A DNA stretch of 64,000 nt, taken from the NCBI GenBank assembly GCA_949775045.1, contig OX459096.1, positions 33,289,160-33,353,159 on the forward strand, read 5' to 3'. Source of the DNA: Metridium senile (lineage: Eukaryota > Cnidaria > Anthozoa > Actiniaria > Metridiidae). Position 1 is the first letter of the stretch; the number at the start of each line of letters is the position of its first letter. The position numbers and the translations under genes were made by a program. The notes beneath the pieces are model-generated. The model did not search any database, was not told the DNA's origin, and saw only the letters and a program-made list of their open reading frames with translations. This document shows, in pieces, positions 35,201 through 46,000 of this stretch.

Positions 35201-37716
35201 TTTTAGAACAGGTGATGGATTATTGACCCAAAAGTTTAAGGATTATGGATAAGCATTTAGGACCAATTGAGGATTTAGGATTATTACTCGTTTGTAATTT
35301 ATTTTTGGTAAATCATTATTTACAATTTAGGATTACCTATTATTTATGAACTTCAATCAGGATTATGGATTATTCAGACCCCCCTAACAGGGCCAAACAT
35401 GTGCATAAGCGTAATGGTTATGATTATCAATAATCATTATATTCATTATTGAATTGATTTGCATGACTTCGTAAGGCGCCCTAACATTTTTCACTGACAT
35501 GTACATATAGTGAAAGATCATTTTTTTGTTCTTAAGATGGGTAACAGCGAATAAGGCCTACCCTTTGATGGTTGACGGAAAGCGGTTCCATGCATACTGC
35601 CATTTTGGGAACTTACGAGGCTGTGGTAAAGGACCCTGGACGATGGTCATGAAACTGAACGGACACAAGGCAAGAATAGATCTAGATTATCTTTTATATC
35701 ATCATCATCATAGCTACCATAGTTACCTCTAATTATATGCAACAGACCTTTTTTATAATGGCCTCCAACTAATTATCATAATTAAATATTATTGATGTAA
35801 AGAAAATAATGCTACCATAGGATAGACATTCCCCATAGCAACAAATTGTTCCATGAATGGCTATTTATGATAGTTCTCAGTTTCATATCAAAGTGTAAAG
35901 GTTATATTGTTGTTGCTATCATTATATATCCTTTAAAAACTCATTGATAATTCATAAGAAATTGACAAAAGAAATCGTAACCGTGACGAGTGTTTTAACT
36001 GAAGATATAGATTCACCCTAATTTACATAAACTTTAACCTGAATTTTCTCTAATAAACTTTCATAAATCCTTGATTTTTTTTACATAAACACAAAATATA
36101 TGTTGGAGTTTTTGAAGGCGTTTAATAAACTCGCAGATCGTCTTTTATCAGGTCTAAAACCACTTGGCTTCGCCTCGTGGTTTTAAATCCAGATAAAACA
36201 CTCCTGCTCGTTTATTAAACATTACTTAAATAGATATTTATCATTATCATATTACCGATATTAACATTTTATTATAGTTATCAGTATGTGTATCGTTATC
36301 GTTATAATTTTTTTAATTTTTTTTAACCGTAATTCTTTTCAATGGTTTACCAGAACACTTTCCATTGGCGGTCCAGCTACTGGTCCAACAGACTTTCCTT
36401 CAACCCTGCCGGTGGAAAGACGGGCTTCGATTCTCAAGAAACTAAACTACCAACTTACTGGGGAACACCATTCAAGAGGATTTGTCTGGGAATGAAAGTA
36501 AGAAGGGCTTTTGTTATCCATACTCGAGGGTGTGGCAAATGTGTATGTTTGTGTTAGGGGAGAGAGAAGGGAGAAGGGAGAAGGGAGAAGGGAGAAGGGA
36601 GAAGGGAGAAGGGAGAAGGGAGAAGGGAGAAGGGAGAAGGGAGAAGGGAGAAGGGAGAAGGGAGAAGGGAGAAGGGAGAAGGGAGAAGGGAGAAGGGAGA
36701 AGGGAGAAGGGAGAAGGGAGAAGGGAGAAGGGAGAAGGGAGAAGGGAGAAGGGAGAAGGGAGAAGGGAGAAGGGAGAAGGGAGAAGGGAGAAGGGAGAAG
36801 GGAGAAGGGAGAAGGGAGAAGGGAGAAGGGAGAAGGGAGAAGGGAGAAGGGAGAAGGGAGAAGGGAGAAGGGAGAAGGGAGAAGGGAGAAGGGAGAAGGG
36901 AGAAGGGAGAAGGGAGAAGGGAGAAGGGAGAAGGGAGAAGGGAGAAGGGAGAAGGGAGAAGGGAGAAGGGAGAAGGGAGAAGGGAGAAGGGAGAAGGGAG
37001 AAGGGAGAAGGGAGAAGGGAGAAGGGAGAAGGGAGAAGGGAGAAGGGAGAAGGGAGAAGGGAGAAGGGAGAAGGGAGAAGGGAGAAGGGAGAAGGGAGAA
37101 GGGAGAAGGGAGAAGGGAGAAGGGAGAAGGGAGAAGGGAGAAGGGAGAAGGGAGAAGGGAGAAGGGAGAAGGGAGAAGGGAGAAGGGAGAAGGGAGAAGG
37201 GAGAAGGGAGAAGGGAGAGGATGGGTAGGGAGGGAGAGCGAGAACGGGAGGGGGAAGTACTGCCAGTACGGCCCTTTTGATGCAGTTACTAAATGTTTCC
37301 TCTTATATAGTCGTGATTTATTGTTTTAGTTTGGAGGAGCAGTTCGATGGATGAGCATCAACAAAGAAGCAAGCTCACTCTTCACTCTGATAGCTGATGG
37401 CAAATACAGACGTACAACTGTGGGACGCAATAGCTGGAGATCACTTATCTTAAAATCATCTCTCCAACCTTACTGTAACAAAGAAGGGTTCAACGTCCAG
37501 GCTGATAACCCTCCCGCCGCTAAAGCAAGGATTGGTTTGATTGCTAATGATCATGATTACAGTGTATGTCGGTCATGTGACTCGTTTATTGGCTTTGGTA
37601 CGTCATATCCTGCCAGTCGTCGAATGGACTCCACCTCTTGTGGAAATGAAGCAATTTTTAATGCTGACCGTGGAACAAAACACGCTAAAGCCTTTGGGTA
37701 TATCTTAGTAAAGTAG
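26261..37716 (+). CDS. Secreted fibrinogen-like protein, skeletal organic matrix protein 5-like (copy A)
   Basis: Exons: 26261-26339, 31002-31121, 34865-34904, 35537-35669, 36354-36497, 37330-37716; 300 residues. Exon 1 could instead end at 26345 with a stronger GTAAGG donor. A signal peptide ([15 protein letters not shown]) is followed by DERC, then a short coiled-coil-like segment ([20 protein letters not shown]) ending CC. A fibrinogen-related domain follows: [54 protein letters not shown]-like [35 protein letters not shown] and the FGYILVK end. This arrangement is that of coral 'uncharacterized skeletal organic matrix protein 5'. Family members are extracellular; a role in skeletal matrix is possible, but relatives also exist in non-calcifying anthozoans. 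Intron 4 begins GC. Intron 5 holds a 7-bp satellite. AATAAA lies at 37885. Copy B is the tandem paralogue. Confidence 0.88.
26533..30018. mobile_element. 3.5-kb foldback element in intron 1 of copy A
   Basis: The left arm (26533-27112) starts ACGGTCAGCAAAAATCG and the right arm (29470-30018) ends TTTTTGCTGACTACCGCTC. The arms, about 550-580 bases, are inverse copies; for example, TTTTAGAGGACACTTTTAACC lies in the left and its inverse in the right. Copy B has flanking sequences (GACGACATGG ... AAATATAAATGCCAATC) with no such element between them. The interior carries a LINE fragment. Confidence 0.82.
28740..29160 (+). mobile_element. LINE reverse-transcriptase tail fragment inside the foldback
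   Basis: Translation in broken frames gives [43 protein letters not shown] and [18 protein letters not shown], then [12 protein letters not shown] and FKQAF. This is the typical C-terminal end of CR1/L2-type LINE ORF2. It is truncated at the 5' end and frameshifted. Confidence 0.85.
30190..30886 (+). mobile_element. Second LINE reverse-transcriptase tail fragment
   Basis: Frames give [95 protein letters not shown] and [15 protein letters not shown] with a stop. That is the last part of a CR1/Rex-like LINE ORF2. It has frameshifts and in-frame stops. It lies between the foldback and exon 2 of copy A and is absent from copy B. Confidence 0.88.
31321..33905. repeat. 2.6-kb block present only in copy A, rich in direct repeats
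   Basis: Copy B reads directly from ACCGGCTCCCCCACTAACAT into TATGTTAGTGAGGAGGGTGG, while copy A has about 2.6 kb between the same words. Within it, about 190 bases at 31506-31696 recur directly at 31966-32158 (both contain CCATGGGCGCGAAATTTAAA). A unit of roughly 150-205 bases with TTATCATACACAGAAAAACG recurs three to four times between 32395 and 33050. No coding capacity. It is either an insertion into A or a loss from B. Confidence 0.75.
34408..34570. mobile_element. Inverted-repeat element in intron 2 of copy A
   Basis: TTGTCTCACGAAAATCGAAG at the left is mirrored by CTTTCGTGAGATCGAGACAA at the right with small mismatches. The inner part includes GTTTTGCCGC and GCGGTAAAAG in inverse orientation. 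The matching interval in copy B lacks it. Confidence 0.6.
35162..35394. mobile_element. 233-bp MITE, copy A only
   Basis: Ends GGCCCTGTTAGGG and CCCCTAACAGGGCC are inverse copies. The interior repeats GGATTATGGATTAT several times. Copy B passes straight from AATATCATA to CGCATAAACG at this point, so the element arrived in A after the duplication or was lost cleanly from B. Confidence 0.8.
36120..36220. mobile_element. Short hairpin element, copy A only
   Basis: GTTTAATAAACTCGCAGATC and GGTCTAAAACCACTTGG are mirrored by CTCGTGGTTTTAAATCC and GCTCGTTTATTAAAC. It forms the right part of about 300 bases (35930-36230) missing from copy B. Confidence 0.7.
36564..37217. repeat. 7-bp satellite GGGAGAA, about 93 units
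   Basis: A pure run of GGGAGAA heptamers about 70 bases after the exon 5 donor of SOMP5-like copy A. The strand is entirely purine. Because the repeat has no stop in any forward frame, it produces long GEGRREK frames that are not genes. Copy B has about 53 units in the same place. Confidence 0.97.
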
Positions 37717-38089
37717 AGAATGAACTACCACAGGAACCCCAACGATAATGTAATTGGGGTTATTATTATTTACCCACATACAGCTCTAGCTCAAGATTAG
37801 TTAAATGACCAATTTTAATTGTATCTCTATAATAATAATTTATCCTTCAATGTTTACAAGTATTCTTTAGTATTGGGGAATGGGAATAAAAGTGGTCAAA
37901 CGATTTGAATTGTTTTGTCTGATGTGTGATTGAGATAGCACTGTATGATGTACGTTACCTTCAATTGACTCACAATAGTCATTTCCTATACACAACATAT
38001 CTTACAGACAGCAAAAATGATATCCTTTAGAATGTCGAAATAGCAAAATTCCATCGATGCCCGTGCTTTTTTCGTTTTGTGTGGTATAA

Positions 38090-38411
38090 CCACAGGGAGC
38101 CCAAGCTCGTCACTTGTGATGTTAGTAATTTGCATATTTACAGTAAATGTATGGAGTCGCAAGATATCCTTTCACTGTGCCTCAAATATATACAATAATA
38201 AATACTTTTTTTGACGTAGATAGTTGAGTATAACTGTTTTCTCGTCAAAATTGAGCTAAAACTCGGTCACAGACTAGAACACAGTTATACACAACTATGT
38301 AGTTCAAAAAAAGATTTATTATTGTATATTTGAGGCACAGCGAAAGGATATTTCGCGACTCCATATATTTACTGTGAATTTGCACAAGTGACGAGCTTGG
38401 GCTCCCTGTGG
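38090..38411. mobile_element. Palindromic MITE, copy A
   Basis: CCACAGGGAGCCCAAGCTCG at the left is exactly mirrored by CGAGCTTGGGCTCCCTGTGG at the right. Most of the 322 bases pair across the centre near 38250. TATAA stands on both sides, a possible 5-base target duplication. The same element is at 47594-47926 in copy B, so it inserted before the duplication. Confidence 0.85.
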
Positions 38412-38719
38412 TATAACCCCTCTCCCTGAGAGCAGATGTTGTTTCCTCTTACTCTTTGCTCGTCGCTATAAGGATAGAAGAAAACAACCTTTGTTCGCAG
38501 GGTATCCCCTACATATAAGTTTATTCACTTTAAGTCTGGTTCACAACCATATGAAAATTAAATGAGCCTTTATTATCTCCTCTTGGAGTGAACGTTTTTA
38601 CAGACCTGTCTATATTTAGAACAGACTTCCCACCAAGTAATTTCGCCTTAGCCAATCATATTGCGATATCTCTGCCTACGTCATATATCCATAAATTAAC
38701 TTTGACATAAACAAAACAG

Positions 38720-38887
38720 ATGGCGGACAGAAGCGAGGAAGGCAAGAGCGAGTCGGAGAGTGAAAACCCCTCTGAAAGTTCAGAAGAATTGTACCATACA
38801 GAGTCAGAAAGCGAAGACAGTGATTTAGATAACGAGGAAAAAGAAATTGTTTGCGCTAAGGCAGTTTCTAAAGAAATTATCGAATGA
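38720..38887 (+). CDS. Possible 55-aa acidic peptide or first exon fragment
   Basis: ATG in ACAGATGGCGGAC, then MADRSEEGKSESESENPSES, more Ser/Glu/Asp-rich sequence and a TGA. The composition is strongly non-random for this AT-rich region and resembles the acidic N-terminus of a nuclear or transposon protein. No downstream continuation was found. It may be the remains of a gene or mobile element; coding status is unproven. Confidence 0.3.
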   Translation: MADRSEEGKSESESENPSESSEELYHTESESEDSDLDNEEKEIVCAKAVSKEIIE

Positions 38888-39030
38888 TTACTGCTCAAAC
38901 TATCGAATAAATATTGCTCGAATTGTCGAATGAATATTGCTCGAATTATCGAATAAACATTGCTCGAATTATCGAATGAATGTTGCTCGAATAATCGAGT
39001 GAATATTGCTTGAATCATTGAAAGAATTTT
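38885..39030. repeat. Degenerate 25-bp tandem repeat
   Basis: Five to six diverged copies of a 25-26 base unit, ATTGCTCGAATTATCGAATGA-like, directly after the acidic reading frame. Confidence 0.7.
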
Positions 39031-39966
39031 GATTCAAAGATCGAATGAATAAACCGCGAATTGTCTCATAAATATGGGGAGAAATCGAATGCAAATCATG
39101 GTGATTTTATCGAATTTTGCTACATTTTTATCAAACAAATGAGCAAAATCAAATATATCTATCAAGTTTTATTGTCAATATGTGGAATTATCAAACACAT
39201 ACACACAAAATTGAGACATAATTAATTCAAAAGGAGGAACGTCCTTGTCTTTACACGAGGGAAACGGGGAAGAAGCATCACTATAAACTGCTAAAACTTC
39301 GCTTCGATAAACCTCCTTCGTTGCGAGGTTGTGCAGCTTAGCTTTTCAACATCTCTTGTATACACGAAACCTCGATAGCCTTACTTTCCGCCTATATGTT
39401 CTTTTCTTCTATCGATCTTTTTGATCGTTGACCGTTGAATTTTCATCACTCGGCCGCTCGAAAAGCAAAGCGATTTCTCAGGGAAACAGTCCTGATCCTC
39501 AGCGCTCTGATCTACAGCAATACACTTCATTTACTTCATTATTTCAAACGGTATATATATTTCTCTTCATTATCATCGCATTTGAATTCTTGTTTGATCC
39601 CTCAAGTTTAATATATTCCGTAACTTCACAGAGTTGCTCAGTTCAGTGACCTCGCTAGCTATGTAAATCGGCTTTCCTGTTGTAGGACTGCAATGTTTCA
39701 CGGGAAATAAGGCTTAATAATGATTCGATAGGAACAAGAAGGACACTGGAAAGGGGGATCGAGAGAGATGTGCGAGTAAAATTGAGTTACAACGATCGCG
39801 TCTTCAGCCGCCTTCAGCCGCGTAACCGCCATATTGGATTTTAATTGCGGACCTCATCGAGAGCAAAGTTCTCAAGTGTGGTTTCTTGTGCGCTTTTACC
39901 GTGTCTATTATGATACCGTGCGCGAAACATCAAACCTAATTTTATTTTATTTTCCTTTACTTGCAG

Positions 39967-40043
39967 GTCATTTTGTACCAGCTTCTTCAGCGCAAAAGAA
40001 GGTCTACCTTGAATTCCTAGAGAAATTTGTATCGGTTAAATGA
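39967..40043 (+). pseudogene. Orphan last exon of OVCA2
   Basis: Acceptor TTACTTGCAG then GHFVPASSAQKKVYLEFLEK and FVSVK with stop, identical in protein to OVCA2 exon 10 at 21169-21245, with a few synonymous changes. The upstream exons were not duplicated. It keeps a good acceptor and phase, so it could in principle be spliced to as an alternative 3' exon 19 kb downstream, but alone it is a fragment. Confidence 0.9.
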
Positions 40044-40229
40044 AAATTAAATAACCATCATCATATTATAAATATCGATGTATTCCCTTCCTCCCTGGCC
40101 CTACCGGTATTAAGAAACATCCATAAATAAAACTATTAAAAGGCGTGTTATTTTTCATTGACTCATATCGAACGGTAATATTTCCGGTGCTAAACGTGAG
40201 ATTTCGTTTACTTGTCGGTAAGGGAGAAA

Positions 40230-40804
40230 ACAGCTATTTCAAAAAATGTTGAACACTGAATAGCGCATTCCAAGACCAAAGGGCATTGTGGGTCTCACTA
40301 GCTTGAACATTAAAAATGAATATACAGCGATATTTACTCCCCGTAACTAACTCGTATACTATTTTGAATGGAATGCACTAAGAATAAAGTAACTAATTAT
40401 TATTTAGTTTACTTTAATCAATAGAGTACAAATATTGTACCCGTGAAACAAGTAGTACTAATTATGTTGAACACTGAATAGCGCATTCCAAGACAAGGGC
40501 ATTATGGGTCTCACTAATAGTGCTAGCTTTACATTGAACAAATGATTATAAAACACAAAGTGAAAGTGTAATAAAGTGAAATAAAGCATATTACGCTAAA
40601 GTGTGTTTCACGGGTTAATGAAAACCACTCTATACCCGTGAAACAAGTAGTATTAATTAGTACTAAATAGTGCTAATTAAACACTATTTATGTTTCATGC
40701 TTTTAATATTTGTACTCTATTGCCTGACCCAAAATGCATTTCGGTCTTGCAATGCACTATTCAGTATGCAGTATTCAGTATTCTACGTTTTTTGAAATAG
40801 CTGT
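40230..40804. mobile_element. MITE with ACAGCTATTT termini (copy B)
   Basis: Counterpart of 21432-21847. It is longer by about 160 bases because an inner stretch (ATTGAACACTG-like and CCCGTGAAACAAGTAGTA) is repeated at about 40440-40640. Confidence 0.78.
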
Positions 40805-41249
40805 ATACAATATAGTGCTTTGTGGTATTAAGAATTTCGCACGCGTTCTTTACATACGCGTAACACAGCTGTGACGACAAAACCGTCACATAGTTTATCC
40901 TAGCTGATAACCTGGAAGCTTGGTTATTAATAAAATAACAAACGTTTCTATACGATTGCGCAGCTGGTTATAAAATCAATACAGGTTGATGAAACGTGTC
41001 TGTTAAAATAGAAGATATGAGATGGTATCCCATCTGGTCCAGCAGTTCTTTGATATAGTAAGATATATTAATTTCTACTGCACCACATCAATTACTATTG
41101 AAAGTCGTTTTTAGTAACGAAGTTTCTCGTATTTCATCAGTTTACTATGGCAACACGTCTATAGAGTGACAATTTTTTCTAATTAGTATTCCTTTCAATT
41201 AGAAAAAGTATCTTTAGGAAATGTATAACGTCTGCTTGTGTCTATACTG

Positions 41250-43072
41250 TGATATAAACAGGCTGGGAGCTGTAGAGCAAGAGAGAAGTCGTAAAGAAAT
41301 ATTAGGCGTAGCTTGTACACCTCTTGAGTCACACATACCGCTATAAAAGGACTTTTAGGTATTTTTGACATCCCGAAAAGCATACCCTATACTACCCCTT
41401 TCCCAAACCCTCGACAAGATTATGCAATACAAGGGTGCGCGGGGGATAAGTGCGATCTTAAAATAACTCAGATACTGATTTCAGACCCTAAAAGGCACGG
41501 CCACATTTAACATTTTCTTTAAATCTGAAAAGTGATGTATATATGTATGTATATATCTTAAGTTAGACAACTGAGCCTAAAAGGTGTACGGTGCCAGTTC
41601 AAGAGTTAAAAGGTACGCGAGGGTCTACCCCCCCCCCCCCCCCCCCCGGGGTAGTTGCTACTACGCGATATCAATTTCTATTTCTATTTATTTTAAAAAG
41701 GCTAACAAATCTATAGAGCAATAACTTGTTATTTAACAAATTTCTGTTAATTAGAAAAATAATTGCTTCATAGAACTGTTACCGTAGTAACAAAACAAAC
41801 ATTTAATTCATGTACTAGCTTTTCATATAATAGCTCGGACAATCGATGTCTCACCCCCAGTTATGCTCTATACGTTTTCGAGTGAAGAACATTGAAGTAG
41901 GTGAGTAAAGTTCCTATCTGATTAGTTCTTACTTCTCTTAAGGTAGTTCGGGACCCTTGCTACTGCGCATCACGATCGTGCACATCTTGTTCAAGAAAAG
42001 TGTCTTTAATTGGCAAAAAAAAAATCAAAAATATGTCTTTTCTCAGTTTTTAAGCTTCGAACAAACTACAGAATGATAAAAAGGAGTCCTGAAAGCGACT
42101 AATGCCCAGTCCCAAACAATAGAATTGTTGTATTTTACCGGCTCTTTTCGCTTATAGCGCGACCCCCGATTTGTTTTCGCTTTTCACATTCAGCTAATAT
42201 GACTCTTTTTGAATATTGAAATATCGTTTTTGAGCGCATTCCATAGTAATTTTGACTTTTGTAGGTTCATGCGGGCCACCAAAAATTGACTTTTGGTAAT
42301 ACGTTGAATCGATAATTATAAATAGCCAAATCTTTGGCTTTTCAAAGGCTGAAAGATATGATAACAATAGTAAAATACCTATTTTGTGAGAATCTGTCGT
42401 AAGAATATTTGAGTAAAGATATTGCTGGTTATTGTAGTAATTTTATTTCCAACGAATTTAGTGAGCATATTTTGGAACCAGAATACAACGCCCCTCACAG
42501 TTCTAAAACGAGCACGGTGACCCCCTTTTTATTTCAGTTTTGAGTTCTACCTTTGTCATATTTTATGTAGAAAACGTTTAAACAAATATATTGAAGAAAT
42601 CCATGAGTCCCGAACTACATTAAGGGCCTTTTTGCATGGAAAATGTTGCAAAAAGAGCCTTAAAATCTTAATTCCTTTCCTTTCCTTTCCTTTCCTTTCC
42701 TTTCCTTTCCTTTCCGTAACTTACATCCTGATAGTATGGTGTATATCAGGTTTGTAAACTGGTTTTAGGCCTGTTTTCCAAATAAATAATCATGACAGTG
42801 TACATCACTTTCTAGACATTACAATTTAAACAGCCTGGATTGGTAGAGTTCTAAAGCTAGCAGGGAAAAGGTAAGAAAAAAACCTGAGCCTCCGCTCGCA
42901 CGGTACTATTAAGTACTTCTAGATCTCGACTCACAGGCAGAAAATGAAAGGAATCTAATGGATGTAGCGGTTTTTACATCAATATCAACTTTTGCAATTT
43001 TTGTTCACTTCTTTTGCAGTTCACATCGACAATCCTTATTTGCTAACAGATTTTGAACGAGTTTCAGTCGAC
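41250..43072. other. Upstream region of SOMP5-like gene B
   Basis: Aligns with copy A 24000-26260. It contains the single 67-bp satellite unit (about 41250-41312), a poly-C run near 41630-41647, and the CCTTT microsatellite at 42673-42715. Near 42430-42540 is a stretch not seen in A. Acceptor CTTTTGCAG at about 43019 precedes the start codon by about 50 bases, as in copy A. Confidence 0.55.
42673..42715. repeat. CCTTT microsatellite
   Basis: About eight TTCCT pentamers. It sits at the position of the 200-N gap in copy A. Confidence 0.95.
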
Positions 43073-46000
43073 ATGAAGATTCTAATCGCATTAGTACTTA
43101 TACAACTTGCGATAGCTGATGAACGCTGTAAAGTCGATGAGCAAGGTAAGGCACATTGAAATCGTTTATTTTAAGGTAAAATATGTTTAAAATGCTTGAA
43201 CATGGAAAATTCGAGGAACATAGAGAAGGTGAGGGTAGGCTCTTCTTTCAAGGCGAGAGTGCTATTCTTCCTCCGCAGTCGATTAATGTATCATGTAGAC
43301 GGGTTGTTTCTGATGTGGTTAGACAGAGACGACATGGTACAATCAGATTTACGACACTTAACTTTAAATATAAATGCCAATCTTTACGTGTTATTAAAGC
43401 CAACGTAAACATCCTTGATATACTTCTTTATGTTGCATCACGGCGGCCGAGAAGTAAATATTACGCTTATATGCATGTCTTGACGCTTCTTTATTCTAAA
43501 CGGAAAGATAAAGTTTACGTAGCTTTACGTGAGCGTAAAGATAACCGCTTACATCGTATTACGGTCAAGCGTTAAAATCAACTTTACGTTTCGTAAAGAA
43601 GCGTAAAGTTTCTTAAATAAGCTCCACGTTAGCGTTACGGAAGCAAAACGACGTAGTAAATATGGAATTTCGTGTAACTTGCGAAGAAGAGCACTACCAC
43701 CTTTAGCAAACATATTATAGTTAAAAAGTATGGAGACACATGCAGTGGTCGGAAGGTTAGCTAACAAAGGAAGCCCAAGGGCAAGTGCGAAGATCAGACA
43801 TTAGAGTTATCAAGAGGCAAGAAAAAAATACTGGTGATCTATTTCTGCAGTTTTGTTAGCATACTTATTCCAATTTGTGTGAATTGACTGCTCTCATTAC
43901 CGCTCAACCTCGTCCTTGATAGCGTTTTGATATATTATTTAAAATTTGACTACAGCCAACGGTAATGTAAAGAATGTATTTATAAAAATATAATTTAAAT
44001 TCCACCACTGGACTGAGGAAATATATTACATATTATCAAGGTTGAGGAACAAAGAGGATCTACACGTCCCACAATACAGCACCGCAAGCGGTCAACGTAC
44101 ATTTCTTTATAAAACGTCGGAAATCTGGAACTCTATTGATACATCTCCTATTAATAACACATCGACTTTTATAAAGAAACTTAAATTATCATAAACATCA
44201 TATAATCAAATTATTTATGGGAATGTTAATAAAGTTTGTATTGTATTATATTGTAGGCGAACAACAGTGAAATTGTTTATCGGTATTGTGCTATTATGGT
44301 ATTATGCTTTTAATTCTACCCACAGATCCTGAAGCACATCCAGCATATTTGAAGTTCCAGCTATGCAAAGTCACTCAAATGTTGGAGAAGATGAACAAAA
44401 AAATTGACGAACTGTCGAAATGCTGTGATCGTCCAGCCCCTCCAACTGTACCTCCCCCTCCCCCTCCAACTACTAAACCACGAATCCCTGGTAGGACATA
44501 TTGTTTTTTCATTATTATTATTAATAATAAATTCATATCATTTATTATAATTAAACTTATACTTTAATCAAACTTTACAAAAAATTTGTATTTGCAAATA
44601 TTCTTATTATCTTATTGTAACCAAGTACCACTTGCCGAATGGTCGGGTTATCGGCGACTAAACCGGCTCCCCCACTAACATTATGTTAGTGAGGAGGGTG
44701 GCATGCAAGCCAGCAGGACGAAAAACAAAACCTGTCAAAGGGCGGATGAGCTCGTCTTGAGCCAACGGCCAGCATGCAGAAAGCTTTGTGGAGTAACGAC
44801 AACCGACCACCCACTTTACTTAACCATGCCAGTCCTAAACATTTCAGCCAGTGAGGACAGAACGTGAAGATTTGGTTAATCAACGGTGTAGACAAGTACA
44901 AGCACGAATAATGCAATAATAATTTAATCATAAAATAATAATTTTTGAGGGACCCCCCCCCCCCCCCCCCCCCCACCCCCAGAATCAGTCCCCAAAAAAG
45001 TTTTAATTTATGAATGCTCCCTTATTACAATTATTATAATCAATAACAAAAAATATATGATTGATTTGCATTTACAAATGACTAATGTTGGTTTTTCTAC
45101 AGACAACATGCCCTCATGTCAAGCCATCAAAAACAAAGCAGGGTATTTTTAGTATTTAGTGAAAAAATTAAGTGAAAATTGTATTATTTACATAGAATGA
45201 CATGATATGTGGATTCGTTCAAAAAAGAACATTTGAGTGTGTCAAGAGGATTCACATGTATACAACATCACATAATAATTGATTATTATGTTTATCATTA
45301 TTATAAAAATAATCATGATCAATATCGTTACTGCTATAATTATTATCAAATACTATAATTTTTAGTATTGTTATTACTAGAGCTAGTCCGTATCAATAAT
45401 ATCAATATCATACGCATAAACGTAATCGTTATATATGATTATCAATAATCATTATATTCATTCTTGAATTGATTTGTATGACTTCGTAAGGCGCCCTAAC
45501 ATTTTTCACTGACATGCACATATAGTAAAAGATCATTTTTTTGTTCTTTAGATGGGTAACAGGGAATAAGGCCTACCCTTTGATGGTTGACGGAAAGCGG
45601 TTCAATGCATACTGCCATTTTGGGAACTTACCAGGCTGTGGTGAAGGACCCTGGACGATGGTTATGAAACTGGACGGACACAAGGCAAGAATAGATCTAG
45701 AATATCTTTTATATTATCGTCATCATAGCTACCATGGTTACCTCTAATTATATGCAACATACCTTTTTTATAATGGCCTCCAACTAATTATCATAATTAA
45801 ATATTATTGATGTAAAGAAAATAATGCTACCATAGGATAGACGTTCCCCATAGCAACAAATTGTTCCATGAATGGCTATTTATGATAGTTCTCAGTTTCA
45901 TATCAAAGTGTAAAGGTTATATTGTTGTTGTTATCATTAATATATCCTTAAATCGATATTTATCATTATCATTACCGATATTAACATCTTTATTATAGTT

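Larger units (their letters stand above)
21066..38562. repeat. Segmental duplication, copy A
   Basis: Starts in OVCA2 intron 9 at AAGTTCTCAAGTGTGG and ends near ACCATATGAAAATTAAAT. Read in order it contains OVCA2 exon 10, an AAATAGCTGT-ended MITE, the 67-bp satellite, a 200-N gap, a complete SOMP5-like gene and the palindrome at 38090. The same landmarks occur in the same order and orientation in copy B (39865-48079). Copy A is longer (about 17.5 against 8.2 kb) because of insertions listed separately. Confidence 0.93.
38563..39864. other. Spacer between the two duplication copies
   Basis: A unique 1.3-kb spacer. It holds a small acidic reading frame (38720-38887), a degenerate 25-bp tandem repeat of GCTCGAATTATCGAATGAAT type at about 38885-39030, and otherwise nothing recognised. 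Confidence 0.6.

Noticed and set aside
36482..37329. Two long open frames encoding (GEGRREK)n
   Set aside because: They are translations of the GGGAGAA satellite, which has no stop in any forward frame. The true exon 5 ends at 36497.
43183..43575. 130-codon open frame just after exon 1 of SOMP5-like copy B
   Set aside because: It lies in intron 1, is not conserved as a frame in copy A (about 26390-26530), and shows no family features.
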